A DNA stretch of 64,000 nt from Aphelenchoides besseyi (GCA_024699855.1 JAMPIQ010000001.1:7440001-7504000); one strand, 5' to 3'; shown: positions 17,048 through 30,362, counted from the first letter of the stretch. The notes: a model not told the origin generated them from the sequence alone. Numbers and translations: made by a program.

Positions 17048-18425
17048 TTATTGTGCGTGGATGACCCACCGGCCTGATAGTTGATTGGGGAGACGAGACA
17101 GACGATCACGGCGAACGGTGGAATTTTGACGGTGATTAGTGAGAAGGGTATCGGAATTTCAAGATGAACAACGACCGAAACGAGCCAATTGCTGTGGAAG
17201 GAGCTCGTGAACTGCGCGACTTTGAGCGACGGTCAATCTCACGACGCAGTACGAACAAAAGAATGGTGTGAACCGGACGATTTATTGGACAAATACAATC
17301 GCCGGAAATACCCTGAAGAAGCGAACACAAATGAAAACGCTAATTTCAACATACCGAATGAGATTTTAGCTATTAAACAGAACTGGGAATGAGCGCAAGT
17401 TGTGTATTGGAAACCCTGAAATTGGGCAGCTAAAACACGACTTCGAGAACACGAGTTTGCATTCGGACACAATTAATAATAAACATTTGAAACTTGTTTG
17501 TTGTTCTGCAAAAAGTGTGACGCCCTCAGCCAACCGTCACCACAACGCGCAGTTGAGAAGAAAACGAACGAGCGGCAGACACAAGGCGACTCCGAAACAG
17601 AACTCTGTCAACCTCTTCTGCCCAACACACTTTCTATCTTCTTTGCCCGTCAAACCATTCGCTCTCTTTGCAGCAAACAGTCGGACGTTTGGCTCTCGCC
17701 GTTTGTTGTTCGGAGGTCAACTGCAGTGGCGAAAAGCTTTAGCCTTCGGGGGCGAGTTTGCGGTTTTTGCATAATCAGTTGGAGTTGCAGCTGTCCGCCA
17801 AGTTTCTGATTTTATGGCAAATTTGTGGTTCTTTGGATTTGAGAACACAGACTCTGCTTGTGAATTGAATTACAAAACCGGCTACCAGTTGAAAAGCTTA
17901 ACAGACAGAAAAGATTGTTGCATGAAATCAAAGTTATTATCCGACATCGAATGTCAGAAACAATCACTTCAAATTCGATTGTTATGCTTTCGAGAGCAAT
18001 TGAACTGACGACGCCATGCAAATACGCTGATGAGGGCACGGTCGATAGAATTGAAGTTTTCGTCGTTGAATGGGATCGACAAGAAAGCGAAAATCTCTTG
18101 AGCGTTTTTGGGCATGAGCGGCGGTTCGAATCAAGTGGTCAGTCGAGCTCACGATCTTAAAGTTCTCAGACGAACGAAATCAAAACGTCCTCGGCATTTG
18201 ACGTTTTCATCTTGTGCTTCAACTAAAGAACTCGCTTTCTGATCTTAACCTTCGCGTTGAGTTGAAGTGAATTAGACAGTCACGCTACAAGAATCCTACG
18301 ATCAAGTCGGTACACTTTCGATTTCTATTTGTTCGCAAACTTATTGAGATTTTGCGTGTTCATCGTTTATGCAACAGTCGAATATTCGGTGAGATCTATT
18401 CACGACGTTTCAGCGATATGCCGAC
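17048..18425. other. Divergent promoter region
   Basis: The 1.4 kb lies between the PRRC2 start (-) and the secreted-protein start (+). It contains only short frames (for example 17400-17774, +) without domains or splice partners. It probably holds both promoters. No TATA box in a convincing position. Confidence 0.4.
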
Positions 18426-19767
18426 ATGAGCAACAGGAAACTTACCTTCATACAACTGATGATAATTGTTTCTGTTTGGGCTCAAAATCCTTCTTCTCGA
18501 TTAGCATTATTGAACGTCAGAAATTCTGAACTCACGACCTTTCCTTTCACTTCCACGGCTGCCGTTTTCCCGATCGCTTCAAGACGTAAACATTTGACCA
18601 CAGCATTTCCCCTTTTCTCTTCATTTCCACCATCGCGTGTCGTTCAGCCAATCAAAGCTGGCAACCAACGTCTCTCAGCTCATGTTCAACGACATCGTCT
18701 CAATTCAACTCGACCTATTGGATTCAAAAACGAGCGTCTTCCATTTTCAGCAACAATCCTTCCGACAGTCAGTAGCACAACACCGATCTCTAGTTTGACA
18801 GCTCGCAGACCGATTTCTGTGCATTCGAATCCAACAGACACTTCAATGCATGACATTCAACCGTTGAATGTGGAGCGATCGCTCAACGACACGGTTTTGT
18901 CTTCGATAGTTTTGGAATTAAATTCGCCTGTTCCTTCGTTGCTTAAAACCCAAATTGAAGTCGATCCCGAATTACGTGCTCTACGAGAAAAAGTCGAAGC
19001 TGGTTTCGCAGCTCAAAAAAAGTTGCGCGAGCGATTGCGAGACTCAACTTCTCGGCTTCATACTTCGGCGTTTAACACAACGTTATCTCAAACGAAAACT
19101 GGGTTTTCGGGAATAAGTCGTCAAAAAGCTGATGTCCAGTTACCGAAAATTCGTGGAGTCAAAACGGCAGAAGAAGGTAATTTGTGAGCACGTTCAATAC
19201 ATAGTTCATTTCAGAGCCGGCGAATCCAAGAAACCGAACTGAAAGTGTCGTTCCAAGCTCTCGAATTCACAGTGGTAGAGCGGGATCTCCGTCTCCGATC
19301 ATTGCGAGGCGATTTCACAGTAACGATGAGAGTGCTCAGGTGGAAGTTCAACGTGAGTGTTTTCATCAGGAGTCAACGAATGTTTTTTGTTCAGCTTCGG
19401 ATGTTCAAAGCGAAACTTCTCATTCGAAACAACGTGCATTTTCGGCCGGCAGATCCGCAATTCTCGATGATGATGCCGAGACAAATTTTGTAGGATAGTA
19501 ATTGAAAGTGAGTTCAATTGTTCGTTTGTTTAGAGAATCAAAAAGAAGGGTGAATCTGCACACGAGAAAACACCAATTCGAATGCCCGCGTTTTGTCGTC
19601 GATGTTACAAATTCTGGAAGCAGTTAGTGGCTGCAAAAACAGATCGACTTGCAGTCTTCCAGGTAATTCGTACTCTCCATCTGTTCAATTGTGATATCTT
19701 TTAGTATTGTTGTGCGGTAGGTAGTGGAAAGGGTGAAGTGTTCAGACAACTCAAAATTGGTGGCTAA
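18426..19767 (+). CDS. Unrecognised secreted basic protein with Cys-rich tail
   Basis: I do not recognise this gene. The spliced model gives 391 residues in five exons: 18426-19176, 19215-19352, 19395-19489, 19534-19662 and 19705-19767, each junction GT-AG with introns of 38-44 nt. A short basic start followed by a hydrophobic run (about residues 7-19) looks like a signal peptide. The body is rich in Ser, Thr, Arg and Pro, with a charged, probably helical stretch around residues 175-205 (LRALREKVEAGFAAQKKLRE). The last two exons carry most of the cysteines (CRRCYKFW, then YCC). The body resembles disordered linker rather than a folded enzyme. Stopping at the frame end at 19496 would give a shorter protein; I prefer the longer model because two further standard-size introns keep a clean frame. 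Confidence 0.58.
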
Positions 19768-20293
19768 AACAAAGTTTTCGTTTTGCTGAACATTGTAATT
19801 CGCCTCTCTGATTTGTGTTTCTTGTTCGAACAAAAATAAATTTCTGTGAATAAGCATGTAGTTCGCTTATCAATTCGCACATTTCCCATTTGTCTTCTCG
19901 ACACCTTTAAGTCGCCCACTGATAAACGCCTTTGCTGACCCTCCTTAAGCTCCACAACACCCGGCTGTTTGCGCAGGTGAAGAAAACTAATCCATGTGTG
20001 GACAAGAGAGTGAGTTAATCTGTTGTATTGCTGTCAATTCGAATAAAAAACAGTGTCTGCGTACGGTAGTTGATAAAAACAGTGTGTCAACGAAGACACG
20101 TCTGTTAGCGTTTGTTTAAGCAAGTAATCTACTGCTGAACTTTTAAGCAAAGGTTAATCTTTTGCTGAGACGTAAAAGAACCAACTAGACAGCTAGTTAC
20201 GTTTATTTATCGATATAACTACAAGCACAAATCCACGGCTAATGAAACAAATTTTTTTGGTGCTTTAAAGGAGATGTGAATTGAGAATAAAAC
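19768..20293. other. Convergent 3' region
   Basis: This lies between the stop of the secreted-protein gene (+) and the stop of the odd-skipped factor (-). It contains AATAAA-like sequences on both strands and no open frame of interest. Confidence 0.45.
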
Positions 20294-21530
20294 TTAAAAA
20301 GAACTTGTGGTATCCGCTTCTTCTGCGTTGCTGGTGGCCAGTGATTCGGAATCCGAGTGAATTGATTGCTCTTTTTTCATCTCCATAATCATATCCGACG
20401 TTTGTCTGGGACTCAGTTTAACAGCAGAAAGACGGTGAGCGGTCGAGCGATGAGTTTGAAGGGTTCGAGATTGACAGAAACCTTTTCCACATTCTTCGCA
20501 TGTGTATGGTTTAGAAGTGGAATGAGTGTACCTAGAAACGTCAATTAGATTCGCTGCTTTGTTGTTGTTTAATTACTTGTGATCGCGCAAATGATCTTGA
20601 CGACGGAAACGTTTCGAACAGATCTCGCAGGGATACGGTCGCTCGTTGGTGTGAGTTCGTTCGTGAATCAGAAGATTGTAAGATTTGGTGAACTGACGAT
20701 TGCAAAAACGGCAAATGAATTGCTTCTTCGGTCGAGTTGCTCGATTTCCAGTGCGACGTCCCGGAAGCATGAACCTGAAATGGAAATTAGAATCAGTTGT
20801 GCGAGTATTTCGAATTACCACGGTGCGCGAAGTTGGTTGTAAGCTGAGTGATTGCGCAACAACGAAGCCGTAGCAAACGATTCTGCTGAGACCATACTCA
20901 CTGCATTGGATTGTGAGTTGACGAAAGATGGCGGTCGGTCGAGGGGTGAACTTGAGGAAGCCGACGAGGAGGCCGCTGCTTCGTCATTGGAAATTGTCGA
21001 TTGTGGTGCTTCGTCTTCTGCTGGTTCATCATTTATGCATGTTGCGATTTTTGTGAAATCGAATTTAATTGACGACTGTTTGGGCTGAAATTTTGATTAA
21101 AATTCTGATTTTGGCAGTCTCTTACCGTCTCATTACTGACTTCATTGGTTTTGTTTGATTCCGCCAATTCGGTCGACAGTCGTTGCATGAAAAGACCCAG
21201 TTGTTGTTGTTGCTGTTGAGCGAGTTGTTGGTAATAACGAATGAAAGCAGCTTGTTGCTGGAGAAGTGATGGAAAGATCGAACTTGGACCCGAATTGTTG
21301 TTAGTCATCTGATTCGCAGATTGAATTCCAGCGAAAAGAGCGGGACTGGAAGCGGAAAATGGAAGACCAAGAAGTGGGACCCGATTGAAAATCTGAAGTT
21401 GTTCTAAACGCTGTCGATGCAATGCTATGGCTGCAGCAGTCGACGGCAAAAGATTGGAGTTAGCCGACGAATTGCTGTTCGGCGACTTTTTGTCCGCGGA
21501 ACGGATGCTGTTTAAAGGTGGACAGACCAT
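20294..21530 (-). CDS. OSR/odd: Odd-skipped family C2H2 zinc-finger transcription factor
   Basis: A sequence-specific transcription factor, about 368 residues; odd-skipped proteins pattern gut and mesodermal tissues in animals (C. elegans odd-1/odd-2). Minus-strand exons: 21530-21126, 21084-20819, 20774-20577 and 20531-20294. Three C2H2 fingers lie in a row near the C-terminus: [38 protein letters not shown] and [19 protein letters not shown]. They keep the family-specific finger residues [23 protein letters not shown] and GFCQSRTL. Fingers two and three are split by an intron (20532-20576). The N-terminal half is Gln-, Ser- and Ala-rich (a Q-run in [11 protein letters not shown]), probably an activation or repression region. 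The ATG directly follows TTTTCAG, so the first residue could be either a trans-spliced start or an internal Met after a missing 5' exon. Confidence 0.94.
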
Positions 21531-21541
21531 CTGAAAATTTT
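21531..21541 (-). promoter_or_regulatory. Trans-splice-like acceptor of the odd-skipped gene
   Basis: On the minus strand AAAATTTTCAG abuts the ATG with no gap. It fits the nematode spliced-leader consensus TTTTCAG; an upstream coding exon is the alternative. Confidence 0.45.
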
Positions 21542-24500
21542 GACCGTAATTTTTTGTATTTGTATGTCACGACACGACAATGTGGTTGGAGATATGAAAT
21601 CTTGTTCGCAAGTGGTTTTTGCTCGATTTAACTGTTGGGTAATAAAAATGCAATAGCGGAGGCTCTTCATTCATTAAGTCATTTGGAGCGGCGGAACGTT
21701 GAAAGACGACCTGCTGCTGCCGCTTGTTTTTTTCTCGTTGCCGTTTTTTTATTAAAAATGGCGGTGTGAAATCAAAAGAAAATCAAAACCTTCCGATTGC
21801 TCGTCCTCTTGTTCGAGCTAATCAAGAGCGGAAGGCGCGAAACGTGGAATATAAATTTTATAGCCCGAAGCGGCTTTTATCAGCTTCGAACGGCCCTCAA
21901 AAGCAAACCGCCGCCGTTGAACTTGTCGATCGTTTCAGCTACCGGTCCAAAGGTCTTTGAGTGCCGATCGCGTCGTAAAACGGTAATCAGTTTAAGGACC
22001 TTTCTCGACCTCACAACGCGCCTTTTCGAACGAGATTTCAAACGACACGCAACGCATTAGCGTGGAACGGGATGCGCGTGTCACATTAGGTCAGAATTTT
22101 TGTTTTAGCACACGATTCCAGTTGTTGTCCATTTGACTGATTCCCATTCCAAAAAAAACCACTCAACCAGGACTGACGCATAAAACCGTCAAATCGTACG
22201 ACGCAGGATAAGGTTCGATTATGACTTGTTACGGTCTCAAAGGCGCGTTTTTACACAATTATGCGCGAATGTCAAAGGCGGTCGGCACGCTGAAAACTCA
22301 CAACATTTTCCTTCAACCTTACTCACCCAGCGGTCCAATCCCAAAGAAAACAAGCAGGATGCACGTCGGGGTTTATTTTCATGCAAATCAAACCGCAAAT
22401 TGAGAGACGCAAAGCGGCGCGTTTTTGTGAAACGTCGCTGGTGGTCGATTTTGCAGCGACAGGCGATCTGTAAATCCGCGCACGCCCAACTTTCTACTGT
22501 AAATCAACGGCCAAAATATCCGGAATTCGCACGAAAGCCGACGGCGGCATTCGGCAGCTTCACAGCAAAAAAACCAATCAGCGTACCAAAAAAACTTGGA
22601 CGCGCATGTTTTCCAATCTTTTCACATTCTCAAAGCGCTTATGATTCAGAACGACCACTTCAATGCGAATTGTATTCAGGTTTTCATTCAACTCGCGTCT
22701 TTACGTCCAAAAAATTCGCTTAATTGCTTCAGAAAAGGCTTCGCAGTCACAGCTTTCAAAGAGCTGCAAACTGTTCCGACCTCCTACTCCAATTTCCTGT
22801 CATCAACTGGTACAGTAGAGAAGACGACGACCGAATTGAAAAGTCACGAGAAATGGAAATCAATCAAAAGAAAACAGACAGAAGTCGTAGAAAGTGAAGA
22901 ACTGGAAAAGAGTCTGATAAGCGCAAACTCTCGACTTCTAACGACCGACCGCAGTTGCCTTCTGATCTCCGGCGTAGTGGAACGGAAAGTCAAGTAGCGG
23001 AGCCTAAAAGATGGGCGGAGTCCGCAGCTACTAACCGTCAGCCAATGAGCACTCGCCTCTTTTGTCTTTGCTCCGTCCTCCGATTCGTTTCCACTCGCCA
23101 CCGTGAACTACGATCGACGTCACGAATTGAAAATGAAATTCGAAGATATTCACATTCATGATGTATAAGCCAAAGCATAGAATTCGCGTTGGATTCTACT
23201 CAACGTCTTTCAACAGAATTTCAGTTAATCTTCGCAAACAGTCGCAAAGCAGAATCAGAATTTCAAATCTGTCGGCTGATTTACAACACAGCAAAAGCTC
23301 ACAAACAAAGGAAACTCGAAAGTTGTCCGATCGGTCACTTTGAGACAGTTCGGCACTTGATCTCCCAATCATTGTCCTCGGTATTAGCTGAAAAAGATGG
23401 CTAATGACTTGAAAGCGGCGTGAGGTGGCCGTTCAACTGCAAAACACTTCGATTCGACTTGCAAATACCAAAAAAGACGAACGAGGAAAATGGAAGCGCT
23501 CGCCAGAGGCCCGGACTGCTTCATAATCCGCTCAGAGCGAAGAACGAGGCGCAGCAACGGAATTGGATGCGATGGAGCGCGAAAATCGTCAAAATAAACA
23601 ACTTCGCCGTCCAACCTTATCGCGCGCCTTCTGGCGCCGAATTCACAGTTACGGTGATCGGGACTTACGAAGCAAACTGAAGCGTGGCGCACACGCTGAA
23701 GCTTATCGACCACGAGATTAATCGGTGGAAGTCGAATTGCCGATTCTACGGTACATATTGACGTTCGAATCATCGGAAAGAAAATGATCACGAACAGAAA
23801 AGACACTTGTCACAAGTCAAATCGGTTGTTATGACCACGAGAATCGAGTTCTCTGATTGCCGGCCTTACGCAAAAGCACGTGAACAAGTGGGTTTTGTTT
23901 CCGAATTTACGATGACCGTCGGCCTCGAGTGGCAAGCGATGATTTAGGGGTTGGGATAGTTGATCCGAAGGCTAGAAGCTTAAAGACCGAAAGATAAAGG
24001 CAATCAGAGCTGAACGTGTGAAACAAATCGAAACCCAATTGCCGATCGATTATTGTGCAACTGACTGGCGAAAATAAACAAAACAAAATCCATTCGATCG
24101 GATCGTCTTTTCTGTCGGCACGCCGATTTGGCAATCCGATGGCCATAAATGGCGGTGGAATGAAAGGGCACGTGCCGACCGGCCAAAACTTTCGCTCATC
24201 ACCTACGTTTCAACTGAAGAAGCGGATTGACACACTTTGTTTGAGCGATCAAAAACCGTTTCACGAAGGCGTCTGATTGACTGCGAGCGATGCCAATGAG
24301 TCTGCTCGGCCGGGAGTTGACTCAGAGATTATAATTCGCGACCGGAAGAAGTGAAATTACTCACGATCGAGTTTCGGCTAACGGGAAACGAACGGCTGCA
24401 ATCGATGGGCGAAGGTGTTTTGTGTGCTCATCGAGAAGGTAAACATCCGGTGAAATCGAGCGCTTCTGCTCTCGCCCGTCGGCTGAACAAGTGGATTTTA

Positions 24501-27500
24501 CGATTCCCAAACATTGCCGCCAAAATGAGCCAAGAACGTTGCTTTGTTTTAAAATTGCTTTTTTTGGCGTTTACCGTAACCGCCGCTCGTTTTCGCAGAG
24601 AATTTGACACGTTGAAATGGAAATCGCGGAAATGATTTTTGACGATTTTTTGTCGCGCAGCTGCGAACTCACGACCGCGGAATTCTCACCGGTCAAAGAA
24701 GGTTGTGGACTTTGGAAAGAACTCGCGAAATATCGAACTTCCGGCGACGGAATCGGAGATCTGGACAGCGAATACGGTGGATGGTGGGCGCGGAAAGAAG
24801 TTGGTCGGCGCCAGCAAGTCCACGGATTCCGCAGATAACGATCTTCGGCCCATTTGGCCAACGGTGCGCGAAACTCTTTCTCGACGATCATGAGCACCGC
24901 GTTTGATAGTCGTCGAGAGGCGGTAAAACGCGGTGCTTGCGGTCCAAATCAAAAACCGCGCGTCGAATGCAAACGAACTGCGCGGTTTTGGAGCTGAAAA
25001 AGAACGTCGAACTCGTAAAATTCGCGTTTTGCGGCAAAATCGAAAGAGCGCCAAAAGTTTGCGTTCGACGGATTGTGCCGTTTTCCGTGCGTGTTCCTTG
25101 CCGGTCATTAGCATGGGGCCAGAGCGTGGCAATAAAATTTCTTGCACAATTCGCGACGGAAATTAATCTCGCGAGAAATCATAATCGAAAGCGTGGAACA
25201 ATGGGAAAAAACCCATAAACTGCGCGATGACCAGGTGAGACGTCCAGATTGCTTTTCGTTGAATGCAAATTTGTTAAAAAGATTGGATCCGATTGTTGTT
25301 AGAACATAAATTCCCAATAACTCTGCACATAACCCGAAAACAAATTGCTCAAAAAAAGAGATTCGAGAAATCGACGTTCTCGACTACCATATTCGAATAG
25401 AAGCGTATGAAAGGTCGTGATTCAGCCGGCTGTCCTCTTCATCAAACGGTCCACACGATTCGCGGTTTACGACGCGGCGACCGTAATTCTCGGATTCACG
25501 TGCTGACGTGTGTGTTTATCGCCCGTTTTTAGAGTTTTACGTTGGTGAACGAAAAGACAAAACGCGTCCGGATCAGCGACCTCATTTTGTTCCGCTTCGT
25601 CCAATCGTCTTTTCTCTCGTCTACGGTAACGTCGTGTCAGCAAAACGTGCGTCTTTGACGCGTCTCGCGTTGATACGAAACGACGCCGCAAAAGAGACGA
25701 TCAAAACGCAGAAGAGGTTCATGAAAATCGCACAGTTTACCCGCAATTCGCTTTGGTTGTGCCGCCCCTGTTTGCACTAATTGACCGCACACTTCAAAGA
25801 AATTCCCTCCATGGGCACAATCCAACGGGATTAGCGGATCAGTTCGTTTATTTGTCGCAGCGATCAAGTCCCGTATTGATGCACCAACAAGTGAGTCGAG
25901 ACTCAATTTCCGCTCACAGTAAAGGTTGCGCAAACCGCAATCCAGTCGGCTGTTTGATCAACTCGATACTCATCGGATGATCCTCAACCTCAAAAGGCAA
26001 ATGAAACAAAACTTACAGTTCACCGGTTCATCCACGAGAACTCGGAAGAAACGCACTAGAAAGTGACAAACGGTGGCAATGTTGTTTTAACGGCGACAAG
26101 CGAACGAGAACCAAAGTTGGGCAATCGGAAGTTTATCACCAATCATTTTCTCGCCGTCTTTCGAATCAGTTCGTTCGTCTTCTCGCAGTTATCTCGTCCG
26201 CGCCTTCGCTCTCTAAGCCGATTAACTTTGGGCATAAACGAAGAAAAAACGCCAAATAGCTTTGGCTCACATGTTCAAATTCACGGGAAGACAAAAATCA
26301 ACGTCTCGATCGCTTCGACCCAAATAACACTCGAATACCCGACTACCAACCCGAGACTACGGTAGAAGAAGGGAAATTTGGCCAATTGAGTCGAAGTGTA
26401 AAAAACGCAATCATGTGGTTCATAAAAATTTGAAGTGCGACTTCCGATGTCGACAAGCACCAGTCGATTTTGGAGATGAACATCATTACCGCTTCAAGAT
26501 TGATAGCTTACTCCCGATCGCTCGACCACACACGACGACGGCCGTTCAGCTTCTTGTCAATTAGGGGCACACGTCCATTAATAAAGGGCGTCGTCTACGT
26601 AAAATTGTTGTCTTTGCAATTTCACTTCTAAACAACCCGATCGGCAATTTTTCAAAATTTATTGCCCAACATTTTTCACTCGTCGTTTCGGTTTGTAGAG
26701 ACTGCTGATTTCGCTGCTCCTTTAATCATCACGACGATAAATCAGAAGCACCACGGGGGTTCGTTTCTACCGTTCCATCTGACGCAAAAACTAAAAGAAG
26801 TAGAGAAATGAATGCAAATTTTTAGTGTGTTTCACGCTCCGGTGGTCATTAGATGTCACACCGTTCGCGTATCATCAATCACGTTCCTCGTCGTAGCTTA
26901 ATTGCCTCTTTTTCATCTTCGCACCTCATTCGCGCCCTCATTTCGCGGTCTTCCTCAAAGTTACTAATTTCAACTTTGGAAGCCACGATTCCAAGGGCAA
27001 CTTAAACGACCATTGGTGCTCGGAAACCGTAACTGAAGTTTTTCTGTTTGTTTTGGCACTTCAAACAGACGTTCCACTATTCAAAGCGGTAATATTTGGC
27101 TTAAAAGGTCGTACCGCTCGAACTCGTAAAGCGTGTGATTTGGTTGATTAAGTAAACTAATTACTCGGGGTTATCGATCTTGCAAGAAAGCCGCCAATTG
27201 ATAACATTTCTTGATGAGCGGCCAATTTGTTTGTGAGCGAAAGTTTTTGAACGAGAATGTAACTTACCGTCATGCTAACGTTTTAAAGATTGAATCACAA
27301 GTGAAACTTCACGGACAGACTCCAAGGCGCATTTTTACAATTCGATTGGCTGCGCAATTTGAAAGCATAAACGTTTGAGTGGGTAGTACGTCCGATGGTA
27401 AAATTGATCACAAACGGCTGCTCATTCCAGAGTATGTGTTTTCAAAATCATGGTTACTTTCTTCTTGTTTTTGCCCGTGGATAGTTGCGGAAAGGTCGTT

Positions 27501-27519
27501 GTTCATTCGGTTGACTAGA
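21542..27519. other. Six-kilobase gene-poor region upstream of the odd-skipped factor
   Basis: There are many frames of 60-165 codons on both strands (largest 22226-22723, +, and 24686-25147, -), but none contains a recognisable domain, and splice donors matching the strong local consensus are scarce. The neighbouring transcription factor is the likely reason: such genes often sit beside long cis-regulatory DNA. I cannot exclude small genes or non-coding RNAs. Confidence 0.4.
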
Positions 27520-28114
27520 ATGATTGAGAAGGGAACCAGATCTACAATTTCGACAATCATTGTTGTTCTCGCTTTTCTCTCTGTGCTGGCAACGTTTGGA
27601 CTGGCAAATTACATCTATTTTGGTAGAATATGTGAACAAAACAAAGGACTGTTTACGCATAAAGTAACTCTCGTAGTGTGCAACTATTCATCTATTTTAT
27701 AGGCCAAAGTTCTATCGTATACTCCGATTTACAACACTGCAGTAAGTTCCATCTTCTTCCTTTAACTTCCATGCTTTAGAACACAAAACTGTTGGTCCCG
27801 CACAAATCCAAGTTTTGTTTTGTCATCTCGACTAATCAAATCAACAAAACAGTCATATTGAGTTTTCAATTTCGAGTATTGAATGAATCGATGGTCACCG
27901 AGAAGTCGAAATGGTGTGAAGATCGAACTACTTTTTTGACGGAAAACGTTCTGAATTCACACAATCAGTCGGAAATAAACGACTACGTAGTTTTGTGCAG
28001 TAGACATCTAGTAAGCAAAAGAACGCAATTGAAATAAACAAGCTATTTCAGATGGCGACCGTAAGAACAACAAACCAACATTCCCTCTATTCTCTTTGTT
28101 CGAAACCCAAATAG
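27520..28114 (+). CDS. Small single-pass membrane protein, unrecognised
   Basis: I do not recognise the family. The model gives 158 residues in four exons: 27520-27663, 27703-27741, 27780-28010 and 28052-28114, all GT-AG and in phase. The layout is a short charged N-terminus (MIEKGTRST), one transmembrane helix at about residues 10-33 (IIVVLAFLSVLATFGLANYI), then an extracellular-type domain of about 120 residues. That domain has at least five cysteines and several N-x-S/T sites (NKT, NES, NQS). A type II topology (N-terminus inside) fits the charge pattern. The frame stays open upstream of the ATG to 27379 without another ATG, so a 5' exon could exist. It converges on POLD3, whose stop lies 131 bp away. 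Confidence 0.5.
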
Positions 28115-28245
28115 TTTGACTCCATCGATGTGATGCCATGAATCTTTCAGCAATCGATATTGCGTTTTATACAAATGAAAATACAAGAACAAAGAATCAG
28201 CTATTTTGTAACGTGAAAATAACGAAAATACATGTAAAGAAGATC

Positions 28246-29266
28246 TTATTGTTTCGTGAAGAAGTCAGTCAACCTCGATTGATTGCTCGGCACTTTCTTC
28301 GATTTGGTTTCTTTAACCGGCTTTTTGACAACTTTTTTGGCTGTAGATGTCAATTCTTCTTTTTGCTCTTCTTTGACTATGATCTCTTTCATCACCGTGC
28401 GTGTAGCTGTAACGTTCAATTGGATAAAACAAACTGAGTTTCTAACTCACCTGTCATCCCATCTTCATCGATGTAATTCTCCAAGACTTTCTTGTAGACT
28501 TTGCCAGCTTCTAAAAGTACAATCATGAAATTAGATACAAAATACAAATTCACTGACCGTTCGTAGGAGACTCGTTTCTACGATCGCGTTTAACGGGAAC
28601 CACGTTCTCTGCCTCTGATTTTGTTTCTTTGAGTTGGTGAGTTTCGATCGGTTCAGGAAACTCTTCTTCGTGAACACCAGTTGAAAAAACGTCGTCCATA
28701 GTGCTATCTGAAACAAAAGTCGAGATCCTCTTCAAACTGATGTCAAACCTTTAATTTGAACTTTTTTTGCATTCTTGCGCTTAATCGGCGATTCCTTCTT
28801 CACTTTTTCAGCTTCTTTCGGTTTCTCAGACCGCTGTAGATCGCTTGAAATACTCGGCTCCGTGCTTTCTATTCCTTCACGCGACCAGTCGGCATCAAAA
28901 AGTGTTCGCAAATTGGCCGGTTCTTTATGAAGTGCGTAAATGCTCACTGATCTAATGTTGACAAACTTCTTTTGAGCTTCTTCGATCTTGTGATCGGGAA
29001 CCAACGCACTCAACATGGTCGGAGCATCGGCGTTGTCATCCGTCTCGCCATTGTACATGAAAGTTGCACGAATAGGTGTTTTACTTTCCTTGTAATCGTT
29101 GTAGAACTTTTGAAAAAGACTGAAAGAAAAATAAGTCAAAAGAAGAAAACGATTACCCTTCGATTGCTTTATCGTCCAGTGAACATCGACGATAAACGAA
29201 CCGCTTTGTGATGCACTTGTTTTCGTCCACGATCCATTGTTTCAATTGGTTTTCGTCTATTTCCAT
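28246..29266 (-). CDS. POLD3: DNA polymerase delta subunit 3 (POLD3/p66)
   Basis: An accessory subunit of replicative polymerase delta that tethers it to PCNA. 283 residues; minus-strand exons 29266-29157, 29119-28749, 28707-28558, 28510-28451 and 28406-28246. The N-terminal part has the POLD3 winged-helix pattern (WIVDENKCITKRFVYR, then FYNDYKES, then a strand ending VNIRSVSIYALHKE). A long Lys/Glu-rich disordered middle follows, then KVYKKVLENYIDEDG, matching the conserved KxYLDEDG-type segment before the tail. The protein ends in a PCNA-interacting PIP box, QSRLTDFF (Q-x-x-L-x-x-F-F), 4 residues from the C-terminus, where POLD3 proteins carry it. Shorter than human (466 residues), mainly in the linker. 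Fast divergence outside the ends keeps this below certainty. Confidence 0.87.
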
Positions 29267-30362
29267 AGTCTTGAGTTTGGTTGAAAGTAAAAAAAAGTGA
29301 TTGAAAACGAACAGAAAAAAGCCGGACGAAAAGGCGCCATTTCACTGCAAAGTCGAGAATTTCTGTTTGGAACCGAACTGCTCTTGTCAAATTTGTGCAC
29401 CCACTTATGACTTGAGATCCACACTTCTACTTACACTACAACAACGATGATAAAAACCCATTGGTGGAGATTAGTGAAAAGCAAATAGTCCACGTACCGG
29501 AGGCGTGAAAGTGCTGATCGAGCTTCTCCATCGAAGCGTGACGTGTTCTTTTTGGCGTTTGTTCGCCTTTCCGCGATTGTTCACAATCAACATGAATAGG
29601 AATGCGACGGAATCTACGTAATTCGTTAACTATCTTTATTGTGTATAATTTTTGTGGAGGAGGAAGTTCGGGGAGAAGTGCAATTTTAGATCAAACGCGT
29701 CACGACGTCTGATTTGACTTCTTGTCATCGCGTGTTTGCGGTTTAAAGCGACGACTTTTTTGTCTTCGCCTATCACCCGAACCGAAGTGTCGCACGAAAG
29801 TGGAAGAGCGGTTTTGTGCACTTGATGGCTGTTGGCAGCAGCGTTTCTTTGCACATTTACGTGGTACAATAAACACGTTCGTATGATTCATGAAATCTTT
29901 TTGTTTTCATCAAAACAATTGGCTTTTGTTTCCGAGCTTTCTCTCACTTGCACTCTGAATCATCTGTCTGTTGGGCCGAAGAAGTGACGTGAAGAGCATC
30001 GCGCAATTTGCTTCGTATCTGTGGTCCAATTCTCTAATCTCCGACTGACTTTGGATTCTGCAAAACCCTGAACTCCGTTCATTTTCGGTGCATTCCATCC
30101 ACTCTTTTCCACTATCTTACTCAAGAAATTCGCTTGTCAAACGTGATTGAAATGAAAAGGTCGAATCGATGCGACAGCCGTTTAAGTGTGTGTTAACACA
30201 AAACGAACGGCCATCTAATGCGCAAATTCCAGTTAATTTGAACTTCAATTGAATTTTAGTAGTCAAAGTGCAGTTGGTCGTGGAAATAGCCTTTCAAGAC
30301 GTTTGCCTTCTTATAGCCGATTAAGAGGCGGCCTTCGAAGGCAACGCATTCAACGAAAAGAA
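29267..30362. other. Divergent region between POLD3 and the calpain
   Basis: 1.1 kb. Minus-strand frames at 29636-29869 and 29910-30098 look somewhat protein-like, but I could not join them by good splice sites or assign a family. A GAATTTTAG acceptor at about 30251-30259 with an open frame behind it suggests that the calpain may have an extra 5' exon. Confidence 0.35.

Noticed and set aside
18123..18132. GGTTCGAATC, similar to a tRNA B box
   Set aside because: No A box at the right distance and no cloverleaf pairing could be drawn.
22226..22723. 165-codon frame (+) in the gene-poor region
   Set aside because: No domain, no signal peptide, no splice partners; several other frames of similar length overlap it on both strands, as expected by chance at this base composition.
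24686..25147. 153-codon frame (-)
   Set aside because: Low-complexity Arg/Ser-rich translation with no recognisable family and no acceptor or donor sites of the local type.
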